Source: Fomitopsis serialis (taxonomy: Eukaryota > Basidiomycota > Agaricomycetes > Polyporales > Fomitopsidaceae). From it: DNA of 64,000 nt. A program made the translations under genes and the position numbers. Positions 53,293 to 63,940 of the stretch are shown piece after piece. A model generated the notes under the pieces. That model did no database searches. It had not been told where the DNA came from and worked only from the letters and a program-made list of their open reading frames with translations. The stretch's first letter is position 1, and each line of letters opens with the position of its first letter. The stretch covers positions 1-64,000 of the forward strand of contig NW_025954978.1 of the NCBI RefSeq assembly GCF_022376445.1, written 5' to 3'.

Positions 53293-54513
53293 TCAGGCTT
53301 CGGGTTCGCTCCCTCCAAAGTCGTCACCGTCATCGTCATCAGCGCCGTCGTCAGTGCCCGTTCCGCCGTTCCACTCGCGCTCCCAAAGCGGCACACCGCT
53401 GATATCCCGGAGTTCGGTGTTTAGGACCAAAGCGGGGTGCCCCTCGCCGAGGGCTTGGCGCGCGGCTTGTAGACGAGAGAACAACGCCTCGCGGTCGCTG
53501 AGCAGTAAGTGTATGTGGTCAATGGCTGAGAGAGCACGGACGTGAGCACATCGTACGCGTAGAGCGGTGAACGAGGTCTCACTTTTCTGCAGTACCACAT
53601 TCTCACTCTTGGGGCCTGCTCGTCCATCGAGTGCACTGTCTTCGCCCTTCTTCCGTCGTTTTCGGCCTTTCGCGCTCGACTCTGCCTCGCCTCCACCGTT
53701 GGCCTCCTCCTGCGCAATTGCCTCCCGTAAGGCAGGGACAGCAGCGCATAGTGCCTCGTATCCTCTCCGTATATTCGCCCGGCGTTTTTGTTCGCTCTGG
53801 ATGTGGTTCGCGCGTTTCTCGGCAGGAGTCAGCAGGGCGGGCTTGGCAGCCTTGCTGGCGGAGCTCGCACTCGCCGACGACTGCCTGCGCTGCTTCTCGC
53901 GCGGCGCAGCCGGTTTCGCCCGTTTGGAGCTGCTGGGCTCGGAATCGTCTGGTAAGGAGCGCTTCGACGAACTGCCCGCTGGGTGGCCCAGGGTTGAAGG
54001 AGCGGAAGGGGATGAGATGAGCGCGTTGCGATGAGGGGTATCGAAGCCGTTGGTAGGCGGCAGGTCGCCGTTAAGGGGCGGTAGCGTGTATGGGGGCGAC
54101 CCCGACGTGAGCGAGTGTATCGACGGCTGCGACTGGCTGTGTGGATGCGTTGTGTATGCGCCGGGCTCTGGCTGCATCATCGACTTGGACAGGTCGAACG
54201 AGCGGGGAGACCGCGCGTCACCCCCATTCGAATCTGGGCTGAAGCTCGGCCAATGGCTTGGACCCGCCGCTGCTCCCGAGCCTAACCCCGCCCCTGCTGC
54301 GCGGCCGCTGGCGCCCGAACGAGTCTTGCTGTTGCCGTGGGCGCGGTTGCCCAGGGACATGAGATCCTTCGTGGCCTTTGCGAGGGCATGCCTCCCCTTG
54401 CTGATGGAGATCTGCTCGGCGAGGTCGGGGCTGATCTCTGCGATGTGAGTGTGGTCGACCGAGGCGAGAAAGGCGTTGAAGGACAGCGTCTCCGACGACG
54501 AGAGCAGGGACAT
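53293..54513 (-). CDS. bHLH transcription factor with a long loop
   Basis: Predicted 387 residues; exons 54513-53583 and 53525-53293. The 57-nt intron (GTGAGA to TCAG) is in frame and stop-free. The N-terminus reads MSLLSSSETLSFNAFLASVD. A long Ser/Pro/Gly-rich region follows, then the bHLH: basic region and helix 1 RANHIQSEQKRRANIRRGYE (His, Glu, Arg as in E-box binders), helix 2 after the splice, VLQK-TIDHIHLLLSDREAL. The loop between the helices is about 45 residues and contains KGRKRRKKG, a likely nuclear signal. The C-terminus is acidic. Spliced, helix 2 reads continuously; unspliced, it is interrupted by 19 residues. Specific targets are unknown. The gene is divergent from the DUF4604 gene. 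Confidence 0.85.
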   Translation of the reverse strand: MSLLSSSETLSFNAFLASVDHTHIAEISPDLAEQISISKGRHALAKATKDLMSLGNRAHGNSKTRSGASGRAAGAGLGSGAAAGPSHWPSFSPDSNGGDARSPRSFDLSKSMMQPEPGAYTTHPHSQSQPSIHSLTSGSPPYTLPPLNGDLPPTNGFDTPHRNALISSPSAPSTLGHPAGSSSKRSLPDDSEPSSSKRAKPAAPREKQRRQSSASASSASKAAKPALLTPAEKRANHIQSEQKRRANIRRGYEALCAAVPALREAIAQEEANGGGEAESSAKGRKRRKKGEDSALDGRAGPKSENVVLQKSETSFTALRVRCAHVRALSAIDHIHLLLSDREALFSRLQAARQALGEGHPALVLNTELRDISGVPLWEREWNGGTGTDDGADDDDGDDFGGSEPEA

Positions 54514-54654
54514 GATGGTGCGGGGCCCCGCCTTTACATAGTCGTTGGCGGCTTGTGATAAACGCGACGGCGGTCGAGGGGCGGCCGTCACGTGATGCGG
54601 GGTGCCCAATACGGTGCGTTAGGCGGCTAAGCAGTGCTCCGACTTCCTATCGCC
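54514..54654. promoter_or_regulatory. Bidirectional promoter, bHLH and DUF4604 genes
   Basis: Only 141 bp lie between the two divergent start codons. The spacer is short enough that both transcripts must start within it or have very short leaders. Confidence 0.55.
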
Positions 54655-55276
54655 ATGTCCAAGGACCCGACTCGCCACCAGCTATCATCCAGGCTAGCCT
54701 ACAGCGCACACACGCCCATCTTTCTCCAGCGGCTGCAGGCACGCGTTGGCGGGGCAGAACGAGACGATGACGACGACGATGAGTATGAGTACGACGGATC
54801 TGGGCGTCCACCGATACCCAAGCGTCCTGCCATACCAGAGCGTCCAGACGACGACCCGGGCAGTGCTGACGAAGACGGTGGTGAGGAGAAACCGCAGATA
54901 GTGGTACTGAAGGAAGGGAAACATCTCTCAGAGAGGGAGGCAGAGAACGAGAAGCGAAAGGGTGAGAGCTAGGCCTCCGTGAGGAAAGCGCTTGTTAACC
55001 GGTTCATGGACAACAGCGAAAGGCTTGCCGCCTCTGCCTGACCCTGAGGACAGAAGCGCAGAAGAGTCCGCCTCGCCTGACAGGTTGAAGAAGGAGAGCG
55101 CAGAAAAGCAGGCTCAAAACTACGGGTTGATTGGTTCGAAGACAAAGCCTTCCAAACGGAAAGCTGTAGGCGACGGGCGAGATAGCGAGCCACCAACAAA
55201 CAAATCATCGAAGAGCACAAAAAAGAAGCCGAAGAAAGCAGAGAAGAAACTACTCTCCTTTGGAGACGAGTCTTGA
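54655..55276 (+). CDS. DUF4604-domain protein
   Basis: Predicted 188 residues in two exons, 54655-54961 and 55017-55276. It matches the DUF4604 family (human KIAA1143 and relatives): N-terminal FLQRLQARVGG, an acidic run of aspartates followed by EYEYDG, KPQIVVLKEGKHLSEREAE, and GLPPLPDPEDRS after the splice. The C-terminus is Lys-rich (SSKSTKKKPKKAEKKLLSF), suggesting a nuclear or nucleic-acid-associated protein. The biochemical role of the family is not established. The start is the first ATG after the bidirectional promoter. Confidence 0.85.
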
Positions 55277-56294
55277 TCTGTGCGCATGCTATCGCGCGTC
55301 GCCTTCGCGAACGCTGCGTATCAGACCTGGTCCTCCCTCGAAGGTGTCATTCGCACTTCTCACTATTTGCGGGAAACTCATTACATTGATCGTCAGTGAT
55401 TATGATCGAGAATTTCGACCTCCTTTGGGCCCAGGGTCATCGTCCAGGAGCCGCGGAAGCTCTCTGGATCAGAACCCTGCAGCTGAATTGGAGCCTCACA
55501 CAATGGTATTGCTTCTGCTGCGTCTACCTTGCGCTTGCTTGCACCAGTGCGGCGCGGAAGATTGCCGAGCAGAGTCGCGACAGAGAGCGGAATCTACGCT
55601 GCTATCGCTCGCCTTGATTTACGACAGGAAGGGGGCACTATGTCGTGAGCGCTTGAGCTCCGAGTCGTGTGTACCGCAGATACTTAGCGATGACGACCTG
55701 GACGATGGAGCCATCCCGTGTTACACATCCCTCGTTGGGCACACCCGTGTCCGCAAGTAAGGGCAAAGCGCGAGATGATCAGCCAGCTCCTGCGGGTATG
55801 TTACATACCTCTACTTACTGGAGTCGCTTGGTATCGTCGATGTTTCGGTTGACGCGCCGCACATGCACTTTTCCGTGACGGCTCACTGAGCCCCCGCCGT
55901 GTATGAATTCAGGATTTGCCAGACGGAAGTGACTGGATCTGATCCCTATCATGAACTATGGTCATGTTGGCCTTGTGTTGGCCCGCTGTGAAACGAACTT
56001 CCATACCGTCAAGAAGCTTGACATAAGGTCCGAGAATCGATTGGCTTGCGCCGATGTCGTGAGGCAGTACTTACTATAACTGATTCGTCTCTCAGGATCT
56101 CATGACCACTGGCACCAGGCCTAAGGCCTAAGGAGGGAACTCCTCACGGACATTCCCACTCTTACGGTAGCCGCAGGAAGTTGGCCCGCCGCTGGAACTC
56201 AACGCGTACGCATTGTGTATCAAACCGTCATCGCGGCATACTAGTACCAGCTAACCTCTGTCGTCCGCAGTCCGCGCTGTAGCGATCACTCGAG
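55277..56294. other. Possible intron-split gene, not resolved
   Basis: Several coding-like pieces lie on the plus strand: an ATG at about 55286 (MLSRVAFANAAYQTWSSLE), YDREFRPPLGPGSSSRSR near 55398, and GTPVSASKGKARDDQPAPAG near 55738-55797, followed by a GTATGT donor. I could not connect them in one phase, so no CDS is called. It may be a small fast-evolving gene or remnants of one. Confidence 0.3.
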
Positions 56295-57975
56295 ATGAAT
56301 ACCGATTGGCTTCCACTTTCGATGATGCCCAAAACGGCCTTGCCTGTATGCTTGCCACAAGCTCTGCTCGACGATCTCAAACTCCAAGTCGATCCAGATT
56401 TCTACTCCGAGCTTTCCGTGGTCTACGGCAGGGCCGCCAGGGTGTCCCCTATGCGTCACTTGATACTACGACACTACGTTCTCGCACTGGGGGATGCGTA
56501 TACGACAATCGACGAAACATGGGCTGGTCACAACGACAACGACTGGTCCCTCCCGCAGATCATGCCAAATGGGTGCGGGAGCACACACCTCCAACTCGCC
56601 GTGCGGCTCTATGACGTGCCATTCGTATACGAATGCATCCGTCTAGGTGCCGACGTCAACCACTCGGACGTCAAGGGGCGGACACCGCTGTTCTGCGCCA
56701 TGAACGAGTTGCTTGGGTTTTCGCTAGACCTGGCCACGCGACAGCTGCGCCACAATGGCACCGAGGACGAAAGCCTCACCGTATCCACTATTTCTCGGTT
56801 GCGACACGTGGCGCAGATCCTAGTCGAGCAGCACGCCGATGTCAATCTCGTCCCTTACGAGAGCCCGGTGCTCTCGCCGTTTGTCATGGCTCGGGCAGCT
56901 CTAGACTTAGAACTACTCGAGTTGCTGGCGCTCCATGGGGCCGCTGCTGGACTTGATAGGGCCTTCCTCGAAGGCCCGCCTTCCCAGCTTGACACTTGGG
57001 TTGCCGATCCCTCGAGAGCATCAGCTTGCACAGAGCTAATGGCGCGTCTGGCATCGAGAACGGAACTACCAGCGCGACCACCGCGTAAATGCCCATGCTT
57101 CTCGGGGAAGTCACTCTCCGAATGTCATGAAACGGGCGATCACCCATATCCTCCTACGTTCGCATGCATCTGCAGGTCGGCGAAGACATATGCAAACTGC
57201 TGCAAGCTCAGAAATATCGAGCTGGTGGAGAGATGGGACGAGGAGCGGGGGCGTATGAAAGTCACCCAGCGCATGATGGAAGCCGACGGACATACGGCTA
57301 CCTACATACCCTTTTCCACTGTGAACACGCTGATGTCCGCGAAATGGCCGGACACGGGAAAGAAGAAGTCGTCCGAGCTCGTGCTCATGGCCATCGAGCA
57401 TAACGATACCGAAAGCGAAGTGAAAGCTGACCCGGCTTTCCGGTATGTGGCGACTCAGCTTGAATATCTGCCTATGTCAGTGTTCCATGCCGAATGTTTT
57501 GTATCTGTCTGACAGGTCAGACATCTTCAGGCCCGAGGGATCGGAATGGTATCCAAAGGATTTGGGCAAGTTTATCAGCACCGGTTGGAATAGTTGTGTC
57601 GACAAGTACATCGCATCCGGCCAAGACACTCGGAGTGTACCCACGATCGAACGGGCCGCCAAGCTGGATCCCTTTTTCCTGCCCTCTGGAAGAGATGTGA
57701 AGCGTCCAGGTGTACAACGACAGAGCGTCCGGGGCTCAAGATGAAGCGCTGTCACGGGTGTCAGAAGGTTCGCAGTTTTTGTGGATGTCTGGTTCTACCT
57801 TAGCTCATCTGGTAGCGTAGATATATTACTGCGGCGCGCCATGCCAGAAAGCACATTGGCGGGAGCACAAGGATGCATGCAAGAGAGGAGACCATCCGCT
57901 GCAGATGTTGCGATCGCAGAGAATCTACTCGACTATTCTCAACGACGTCATCAAGCCTGGGGAAGAACGTAGATT
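56295..57975 (+). CDS. Ankyrin, SEC-C-like and MYND-finger protein, possible frameshift
   Basis: Exon 1 (56295-57442) encodes about 382 residues with at least two ankyrin repeats (THLQLAVRLYDVPFVYECIR, LGADVNHSDVKGRTPLFCA) and a Cys-rich region KCPCFSGKSLSECHE followed by FACICRSAKTYANCC, like a SEC-C metal-binding motif. Exon 2 starts at 57516 (SDIFRPEGSEWYPKDLGKF). A MYND zinc finger follows: KRCEASRCTTTERPGLKMKR, CHGCQK, then after the intron 57768-57820 IYYCGAPCQKAHWREHKDAC. The MYND part is one base out of frame with exon 2; a run of five T at 57673-57677 is the likely site, so this is either a recent frameshift or a sequencing error. The 3' end is uncertain. MYND domains bind proline-rich partners; the role here is unknown. 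Confidence 0.7.
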
Positions 57976-59648
57976 GCTCGAGTACGTTCATTGTGTTCAT
58001 ATCGGTGTTCGAATGTCTCATCTGCAGTTTCTAATTGTTGCACGCAAACCAGAGACCGTGGTTCGAAGGATCCTGCTGTGTCTGAGGACTGACCACTGTG
58101 CGAGGCCGCCTGATCCAAGTCGTAGTGAGTCAAACAGTGACCGTGTCAAAAACGCTCACCGTACCATGTCTTACGCTTTGCATAGGTAGTTGTGCCGTAC
58201 GAAGGAGTCTAACGGAATGTGCGGGGAGGTGCTCAGAACGAGAACAGTGCTCCGAGTCGGATGCCTTGTTCCTGTACGATTATTCATCAACAGCCCCGGG
58301 AGCCGGCTTCGACGTCGCGCAGTTCGTTAACACCGACGTCGCGAAGCTCGCGTGAGCCACCACCACCGCTCGGGCGGAGCGTGAATAGGCAGAATCCAGT
58401 ATGCATTACAGCAGGGAGACCGTATGAGTGAGTATATACCGCCGAGGCCTGTGTCCCTAGCAAGGTCGTGGTAGAAGTACGTAGATGGTCTTTTGGTGTG
58501 TAGCGATATAGAGTCGGAGGCACGCATAGTGAGTGGGCGAGCAGACAGATGTTCCTACACAGGTCCATCAAGCGTCCGTGAGGTAAGCTAGATACTACAG
58601 AGGTGCGCGGGCAGTGGGGGATAGAGTCATTATGTGGGCGTGCGTGGCAAGTGTCAGTGGTGGTTCAACAGTGAGTAGCAGCAAATAATAGGAAGGGTGG
58701 CTCAACGATTCGTCACTGTCCCTGTCTCCCCGAGTAACTGTTCATGAGCGAAACTAGGGTGAAATGCAGTTCGACGTGGCCCATTGTGAGTGCTAGGCCG
58801 TCCCACCAATATCCCACGTCGTACAGAGGTCGGCACCGGGCAATGCCTGCACATCCGTGTAATGTGTACCGTAGGCATGGCCTTTGTCGATATCTCTCAT
58901 AATGGCTGCCCTGTGGTGCTTCTTCCGAACTGAGTGCTGAGCGCTGAGACTGTGCTAGGTGCCTATATGAAAACGTACCTTTCGATTAGGCTCAGGCTCT
59001 CGTCTAGTGCCGACAAGCTTGTGTCCCATGCATGCATGCTCCGGTTGTGGTCCGCATTACGCATATCATCCGTTAATGTATCAAGGGTCCGTCCGTCTCG
59101 AACTTTTGGCACGAGTTAGTCAGTGACTCAGACAGAACTTGAACGTTTGAACCCACAGCGGCATTCGCCCCGACTCCTCGTGACCATCGAGCGGCCTCCT
59201 ATTGAGCCGCAGCTGGATTGTGTGGAACTACTCGTTCCCGAGGGCAACCGTCGCGCGTGACGATAATCGCAGCAGCCTGAATGAATACGAGGTCAGCATT
59301 TGACTTGAGTCAAAATGGAGACAAATTTACCACATGTCGTACCACGATGTGGTTTGCACCCGCGGCGCAGCGGAAGCCTGCTGTGCTCGTTATCAGGGCT
59401 TGCAGTTACTCAGCTGCATGAGCTGCTGAGACGCCTCACGGAACAATATAATGCGGTGCGGTGGTCAATGTCGACTGTCATCACATTCATACTCCAAGTT
59501 AGCGGAGGCGCCTCGGAGCCACGAAGGTCAGCAACGAATGGGGTCAACTCGTTTGGTTATACGGAGACGACCGTGCGTTAACTTATCCATCTTCACCCAC
59601 ACAGATCTTAGTGGACGTTGCACGCGAGCCGGTCCCATTGACGCGACT
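57976..59648. other. No gene seen
   Basis: The left part may contain the last exon of the ankyrin/MYND gene. The rest shows no supported feature. Confidence 0.45.
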
Positions 59649-60227
59649 ATGATCATCGACACCGAGCCGGAGGCTAGCACCGCAGCGCAGTCCTCAGTCG
59701 CACGACCTACCATCCGCACTGCGACCCCCGACGACGTTCCCGCCCTCGCGCGGCTTCTCCTTGCATCCATGGACACGTCCCTTCCCGACGTCACATTCTC
59801 GGATCGTCCGGAGTACAACCTGCGCAGCGTTGAGACGCACCTGTAGGAACGGCTCTTCCCGCCTCCAGCTGTGCAGACCCTCTGCCTCGAAGATGCAGTC
59901 TCCGGTGAAATTCTAGGATATGCTGCCGTAAAAACATGCAACGATACGGAGAAAGAAGACAGGGAGTCGGAGCTAGACATGCTGTTCGTGAGGGCGGGCA
60001 TGTCTGGGCGAGGATACGGGAGCATGTTGGTGCAGGCTGTACAAGAACGATGGATGGGCAATGCGGTTTGCGTCAGGGTGTTCGTCAGAAACACGCGTGC
60101 TGTGCAGTGCTATAGAAGATGGGGATTTGTGGTGGTGGGCGAGGAGGAGATGGAATTTGGTGAGGGTGCTGAGAGACAGATAGAAGAGGTCTTCACAATG
60201 CGGTGGCGTCCGGTGCAACCCACGTGA
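59649..60227 (+). pseudogene. GNAT N-acetyltransferase with one in-frame stop
   Basis: A single uninterrupted frame except for one TAG at 59844-59846. It reads PTIRTATPDDVPALARLLL at the N-terminus, then after the stop ERLFPPPAV, YAAVKTCNDTEKEDRESELD, and the acetyl-CoA-binding motif A with SGRGYGSMLVQAVQERW, followed by NTRAVQCYRRWGFVVVGEEE. Total length would be about 191 residues, normal for the fold. No splice site pair removes the stop. Either a young pseudogene, an allele, readthrough or a sequencing error; all other features are intact. Confidence 0.8.
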
Positions 60228-60528
60228 CCGCGTCATTCGTGTGTGTTCACGGCAAGTGTGGTATGTACTGAATGTAACTCTACGTATACGGTCATCAAGT
60301 GATTTGCCCGTGAGGGTAGATGACGGTGCATAGCTAGGCGGACTGGACGAGGAGGCAGTCGAGCAGCCTGCCTCGGGCGACGCGCCTCAAAACGCCTAAC
60401 GAGACGCGATGTGTTTACACGTCCATGTCCACAGGCGACCCAAAGGCGACAGGCTAGTCCAGGGCTAGTCGCCTCCGTCTCCCTTTCGTTGCACTGTGGT
60501 CGAGCCAGCTGTCCAATCGTCGACACGG

Positions 60529-61971
60529 TTACGGCGCCGCCACACCCTCCCCAGTCCTCTCCCCGCTCGTCTCCCTCGTCGGCGAGCTCACCACACCTCG
60601 CCTCGCACGGCTGCTGTGGCTCCGCACCCACCGGCTCCCATCGCTCGCCGTCCTCCGATGCCCGTCCCGCTCCGCCTCCCGCCAATCGACCGACCGCCTC
60701 GCGTCCAGGTTCCGCCGCACGCCCTCGTCCACGGTCGTCGGCAGTGCGGGCGGGTCGTACTTCCCCTCGCGGATGCGTAATCTCCGCGCGCGGTGCACAT
60801 CCTCCATATTCGCGACCCACTCGCGGCGCTCGCGGGCGAGCTCGTTGTGCACCCGAACAACGGTCACCGCAGTCATGAGGAGTGCCCAGAGCCACGGGAT
60901 CCCGTAGCCGATCCCGTAGGCCGTGTCGACGCTCGCGGTCCAGCACGCTGCGAGCACGCCGCCGGCGACGATCAGGCCCGAGACTCCCCAGAGGACGGAG
61001 AGCTGGCGGACCATGTGCCGGATGACCTGTGATTCTTCGTAACGCGTACGCCAGGCCTGAAAAGGGTTGGTTACTATCAGTGGGAGCAGTTAGAGAGTAT
61101 ACGTGACGACTCACCTGACGAAACTGCGTGCAGCCACCTCCGTCGACTGCGACGATGTCCTCGACGTAGCAGTAGCCGAGGGGAGGGAGAGGCTGGCGCG
61201 GTGGGAAGGAAGAGACTCTCCAGGGTACGCGAACCCGGTAGGGGAAGATACCGGTGATGAGGAGGGGTAACGTCAGGACGAGCATGACGCATGGCAGAGC
61301 CATAGCAGTAATTCGCGGACTCCCTGGATTTCTGCACGGGAAGGTCAGAACAACGACATTGAGCAAAAAGGTGGGAACGTACACTGAGGAACCAATGATG
61401 AGTGGGATGAAGAACGCTGCCATGGCGAGGCTAAGAATGTATCTGCACGTCGAGGTTAGTAGGGCTGGTAGTACGAAGATGTGATCGCTACGCACTGGAA
61501 GAAGTCGACGCCCCAGCGTCCAACACCAATAGGTCTCCGACTGACATGATCCCGGATAAACCATAAGAACCACATGCGCTGGGCGAACTTGAACCCGGAG
61601 ACGGTGCCAATCAAGCTCGTGATGATCGCAAGGTTCTTTGTGGTGCTCAGATGCGCACCCCAGGCCAACGAGTAAAAGAGAATGAGGGGAAGAATGCCGG
61701 ACTCGACGAAGAGAAGAGTGAACCAGATGATTATGGCACGCTCGCGGCTGCCGGTCTTGATGGTATAGTTGAGTGAAGGTGGCTCGTCGTAGAAGAGGAT
61801 GGTGTCGTTTGAGTTTGTTTGTGTTACTGCGACAGTGGGCCGCTCCTTCGTAGTGATTGTCTGCTTCTCGGAGCCATTCTGTAAGTCTTGGTGGTCGGGT
61901 GGATGGCCGCGCCCGCGGTCGTCGACGGCAGTAGGTGTGGTGGACGTCTGCGAGCCCGGTCGGTCGACCAT
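60529..61971 (-). CDS. Multi-pass membrane protein, uncharacterised
   Basis: Predicted 426 residues in four exons: 61971-61496, 61442-61383, 61331-61115, 61056-60529; phases close. An N-terminal hydrophilic region of about 80 residues is followed by hydrophobic segments: IIIWFTLLFVESGILPLILF, LAIITSLIGTVSG, ILSLAMAAFFIPLIIGSS, ALPCVMLVLTLPLLITGIF, and after a hydrophilic loop LWGVSGLIVAGGVLAACW and IPWLWALLMTAVTVV. The C-terminal 110 residues are charged and probably cytosolic. Such proteins are common and unnamed in basidiomycetes; no transport motif is visible. The gene converges with the GNAT gene. Confidence 0.75.
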
Positions 61972-62653
61972 GGCGATACTGTGGGGTATAGCGTCGAGTG
62001 GTCGTTACGGGTCGTAAAGAGGGACAGGAACGGACGGGAAAGAGAAAGGATTGGGGCGTGTGGGGCCCGAGGTCGCCTATAACCCGACCACAGCTGTGGA
62101 GTGCGTTGAGGCGCTTGACGTCAGCCTCGTCGTTGCTGTCAAGGTGCTGCCACGCACCTGCGATGGGTGGCTTCTTGGAAATCGTTGACATGGTGCGCGG
62201 CGCCGCTGCTGCTGGCCATCGAGGAGCGCGACGAGGAGATCATCCGCACCCAACGCTCGTCGCTCGGGTTCGGCGCCAGTTCGCGCGTCATCGCGGTCAC
62301 GTGGAAAGCCATATACCACTCACGCACGAACATCGACTTCCTCCCGTTCCAACCTCCAATCGAGATTCCAAGCCCCACGGTACAAGCTAACCCCCGCATC
62401 GGACGGAGGAGGCGCCCATGCTGAAGCCGTCTTTACGGCCGTCTGTACGTTCCCTCGCCCTGTCCACTTCGTCATGCCTTGACGCTTTGAAAGCCAAATG
62501 CTCACCAATCCTCCTATGCACCCTCCATCCTCTCCGTCGTCTGACAAAGGAACGAGCGCTTCTCGAGATACAGGTCCCACTGCACTGCGACGCAAGATGT
62601 TCACACCAACTGGACGCAGTATCCCAGACTGCACATCACATTCACGCTAGACG
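61972..62653. other. No gene seen
   Basis: Promoter side of both the membrane protein gene and the SDR fragment. No other supported feature. Confidence 0.5.
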
Positions 62654-62851
62654 ATGCCTGCGATCACGTCGGGTAAAGTGCTCGTCACTGGTGCGAATGG
62701 CTATATCGCCCAGTGGCTAGTGCGCAAGCTCCTCGAACAAGGCTACGCCGTGCGGGGCACCGTGCGCTCAGAGAGCAAGGCCCAGCAGCTCCGCGAGACA
62801 TTCGCGTCGCACGACAAGCTCGAGACGATGGTCATCGAGGACATCACCAAG
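62654..62851 (+). pseudogene. SDR-type reductase, first exon only
   Basis: Encodes 66 residues beginning MPAITSGKVLVTGANGYIAQ, with the TGxxGxxA/G nucleotide-binding motif of extended short-chain reductases (Gre2 or dihydroflavonol-reductase-like), and QGYAVRGTVRSESKAQQLRE. It ends at a valid GTACAG donor, but nothing downstream up to 63120 matches the catalytic YxxxK part. Family members have about 330-340 residues, so most of the gene is lost. Confidence 0.75.
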
Positions 62852-63123
62852 GTACAGTCATCTACCCCCTGGTGAGTCGCTACCCCTGGTGGGTCGACTG
62901 CCTATCGCGGGTGATAAGAGCCCGATTTGGTAATCAACATCTTATCTACACCGAGATAACGAGGGACGCGTCGCACGCACTGGGTCTACACTCCGAGTGG
63001 GCGTAGGATCTGCATCGCTTGCAGGGCATTGAACGAGCAATTAGTGTACATTGACTACAACGAATGTACTGTACATGAGCATGCTGTAGGGTACAATATA
63101 TACACATAAGAATTAAATCAGTC
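62852..63123. other. No gene seen
   Basis: Only 272 bp; AT-rich near the right end. The missing exons of the SDR gene are not here. Confidence 0.5.
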
Positions 63124-63940
63124 CTAGTCCGACACTAGCAACCCCTTCATTGTGTCGAATAAGACCTGTTTCTTCTCAGGCTGCTCTTTACCCTTCACTG
63201 AGTCGTCCGCTGTGTCATGGAGCTCCCTCAGCTTGTCCTGATCAAGACCATCAACAGCTGCGATCCACTCCTCATAGATGGGGGGAGTCTTTGCACGTCC
63301 TTCCACACACTTCGGCTTCTCAGGCTTCTTCTCACCTCGTGCTATGCTCTCGTCGCACTGATCATTCCATCTCTTTATCTCCTCATCCCTGCGCTCCCTG
63401 AGCACCCGCCTATGCGCCTTCTGATCCTCACGCCACGGTGTACGCTTTGCTTTGACAGCCCGGATTGTTGCCCCGCGTGCCTGTTCCAACACTGGCACCT
63501 TGCCTTCCGCTTCGTCTCGATCCTGGCGACGTGCAGCACGGTACTCCTCGTCGGTGTACACACACCGGACTCCCTGCTTCAAATACTTCTGTGTATGCGA
63601 TGTTCACTTCTCGGTCTCCTTGTCCTGCAAGATGCGAAGGCTCGGCATTCGCAGCTTTGTATCGGGCTGCAGCCAAGTTAATATTCTTGTCTTTTGCATA
63701 GACACGTCGGTAGATCCGTTTGAGCTGTGAATCTGGGCGACCTGGCATGATGCCAGGGCATATAGTCATCGACAGAGAGTTGTGCAGGTGGTAACCTAGC
63801 CGACATCGCAACGCACCAGAGGGTCTTTGCCGCGACAGGTGGCGCGCTGTCTCTAGTTTTTGCTGTGCTGGTGTAGTCTCAAAAGGCTGCTCGTATTTTT
63901 GAAACACCGCCCTGGACATTTGTTTGTATCGTACATGCAT
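63124..63940 (-). CDS. Charged hypothetical protein, incomplete model
   Basis: Two overlapping minus-strand frames look coding. One (63124-63582) gives a strongly charged segment with YTDEEYRAARRQDRDEAEGK and IYEEWIAAVDGLDQDKLREL; the other (63620-63940) contains MPGRPDSQLKRIYRRVYAKD. They are not joined by any plausible intron (the only GT-AG pair is 19 nt apart), so a frameshift may separate them. No start codon opens the downstream piece. The family is unknown to me; a remnant of a mobile-element gene is possible. Confidence 0.35.

Noticed and set aside
60233..62191. Long minus-strand open frame of about 650 codons
   Set aside because: It runs through introns and out of frame with the spliced membrane-protein gene; its Arg/Pro/His-rich composition is typical of a shadow frame.
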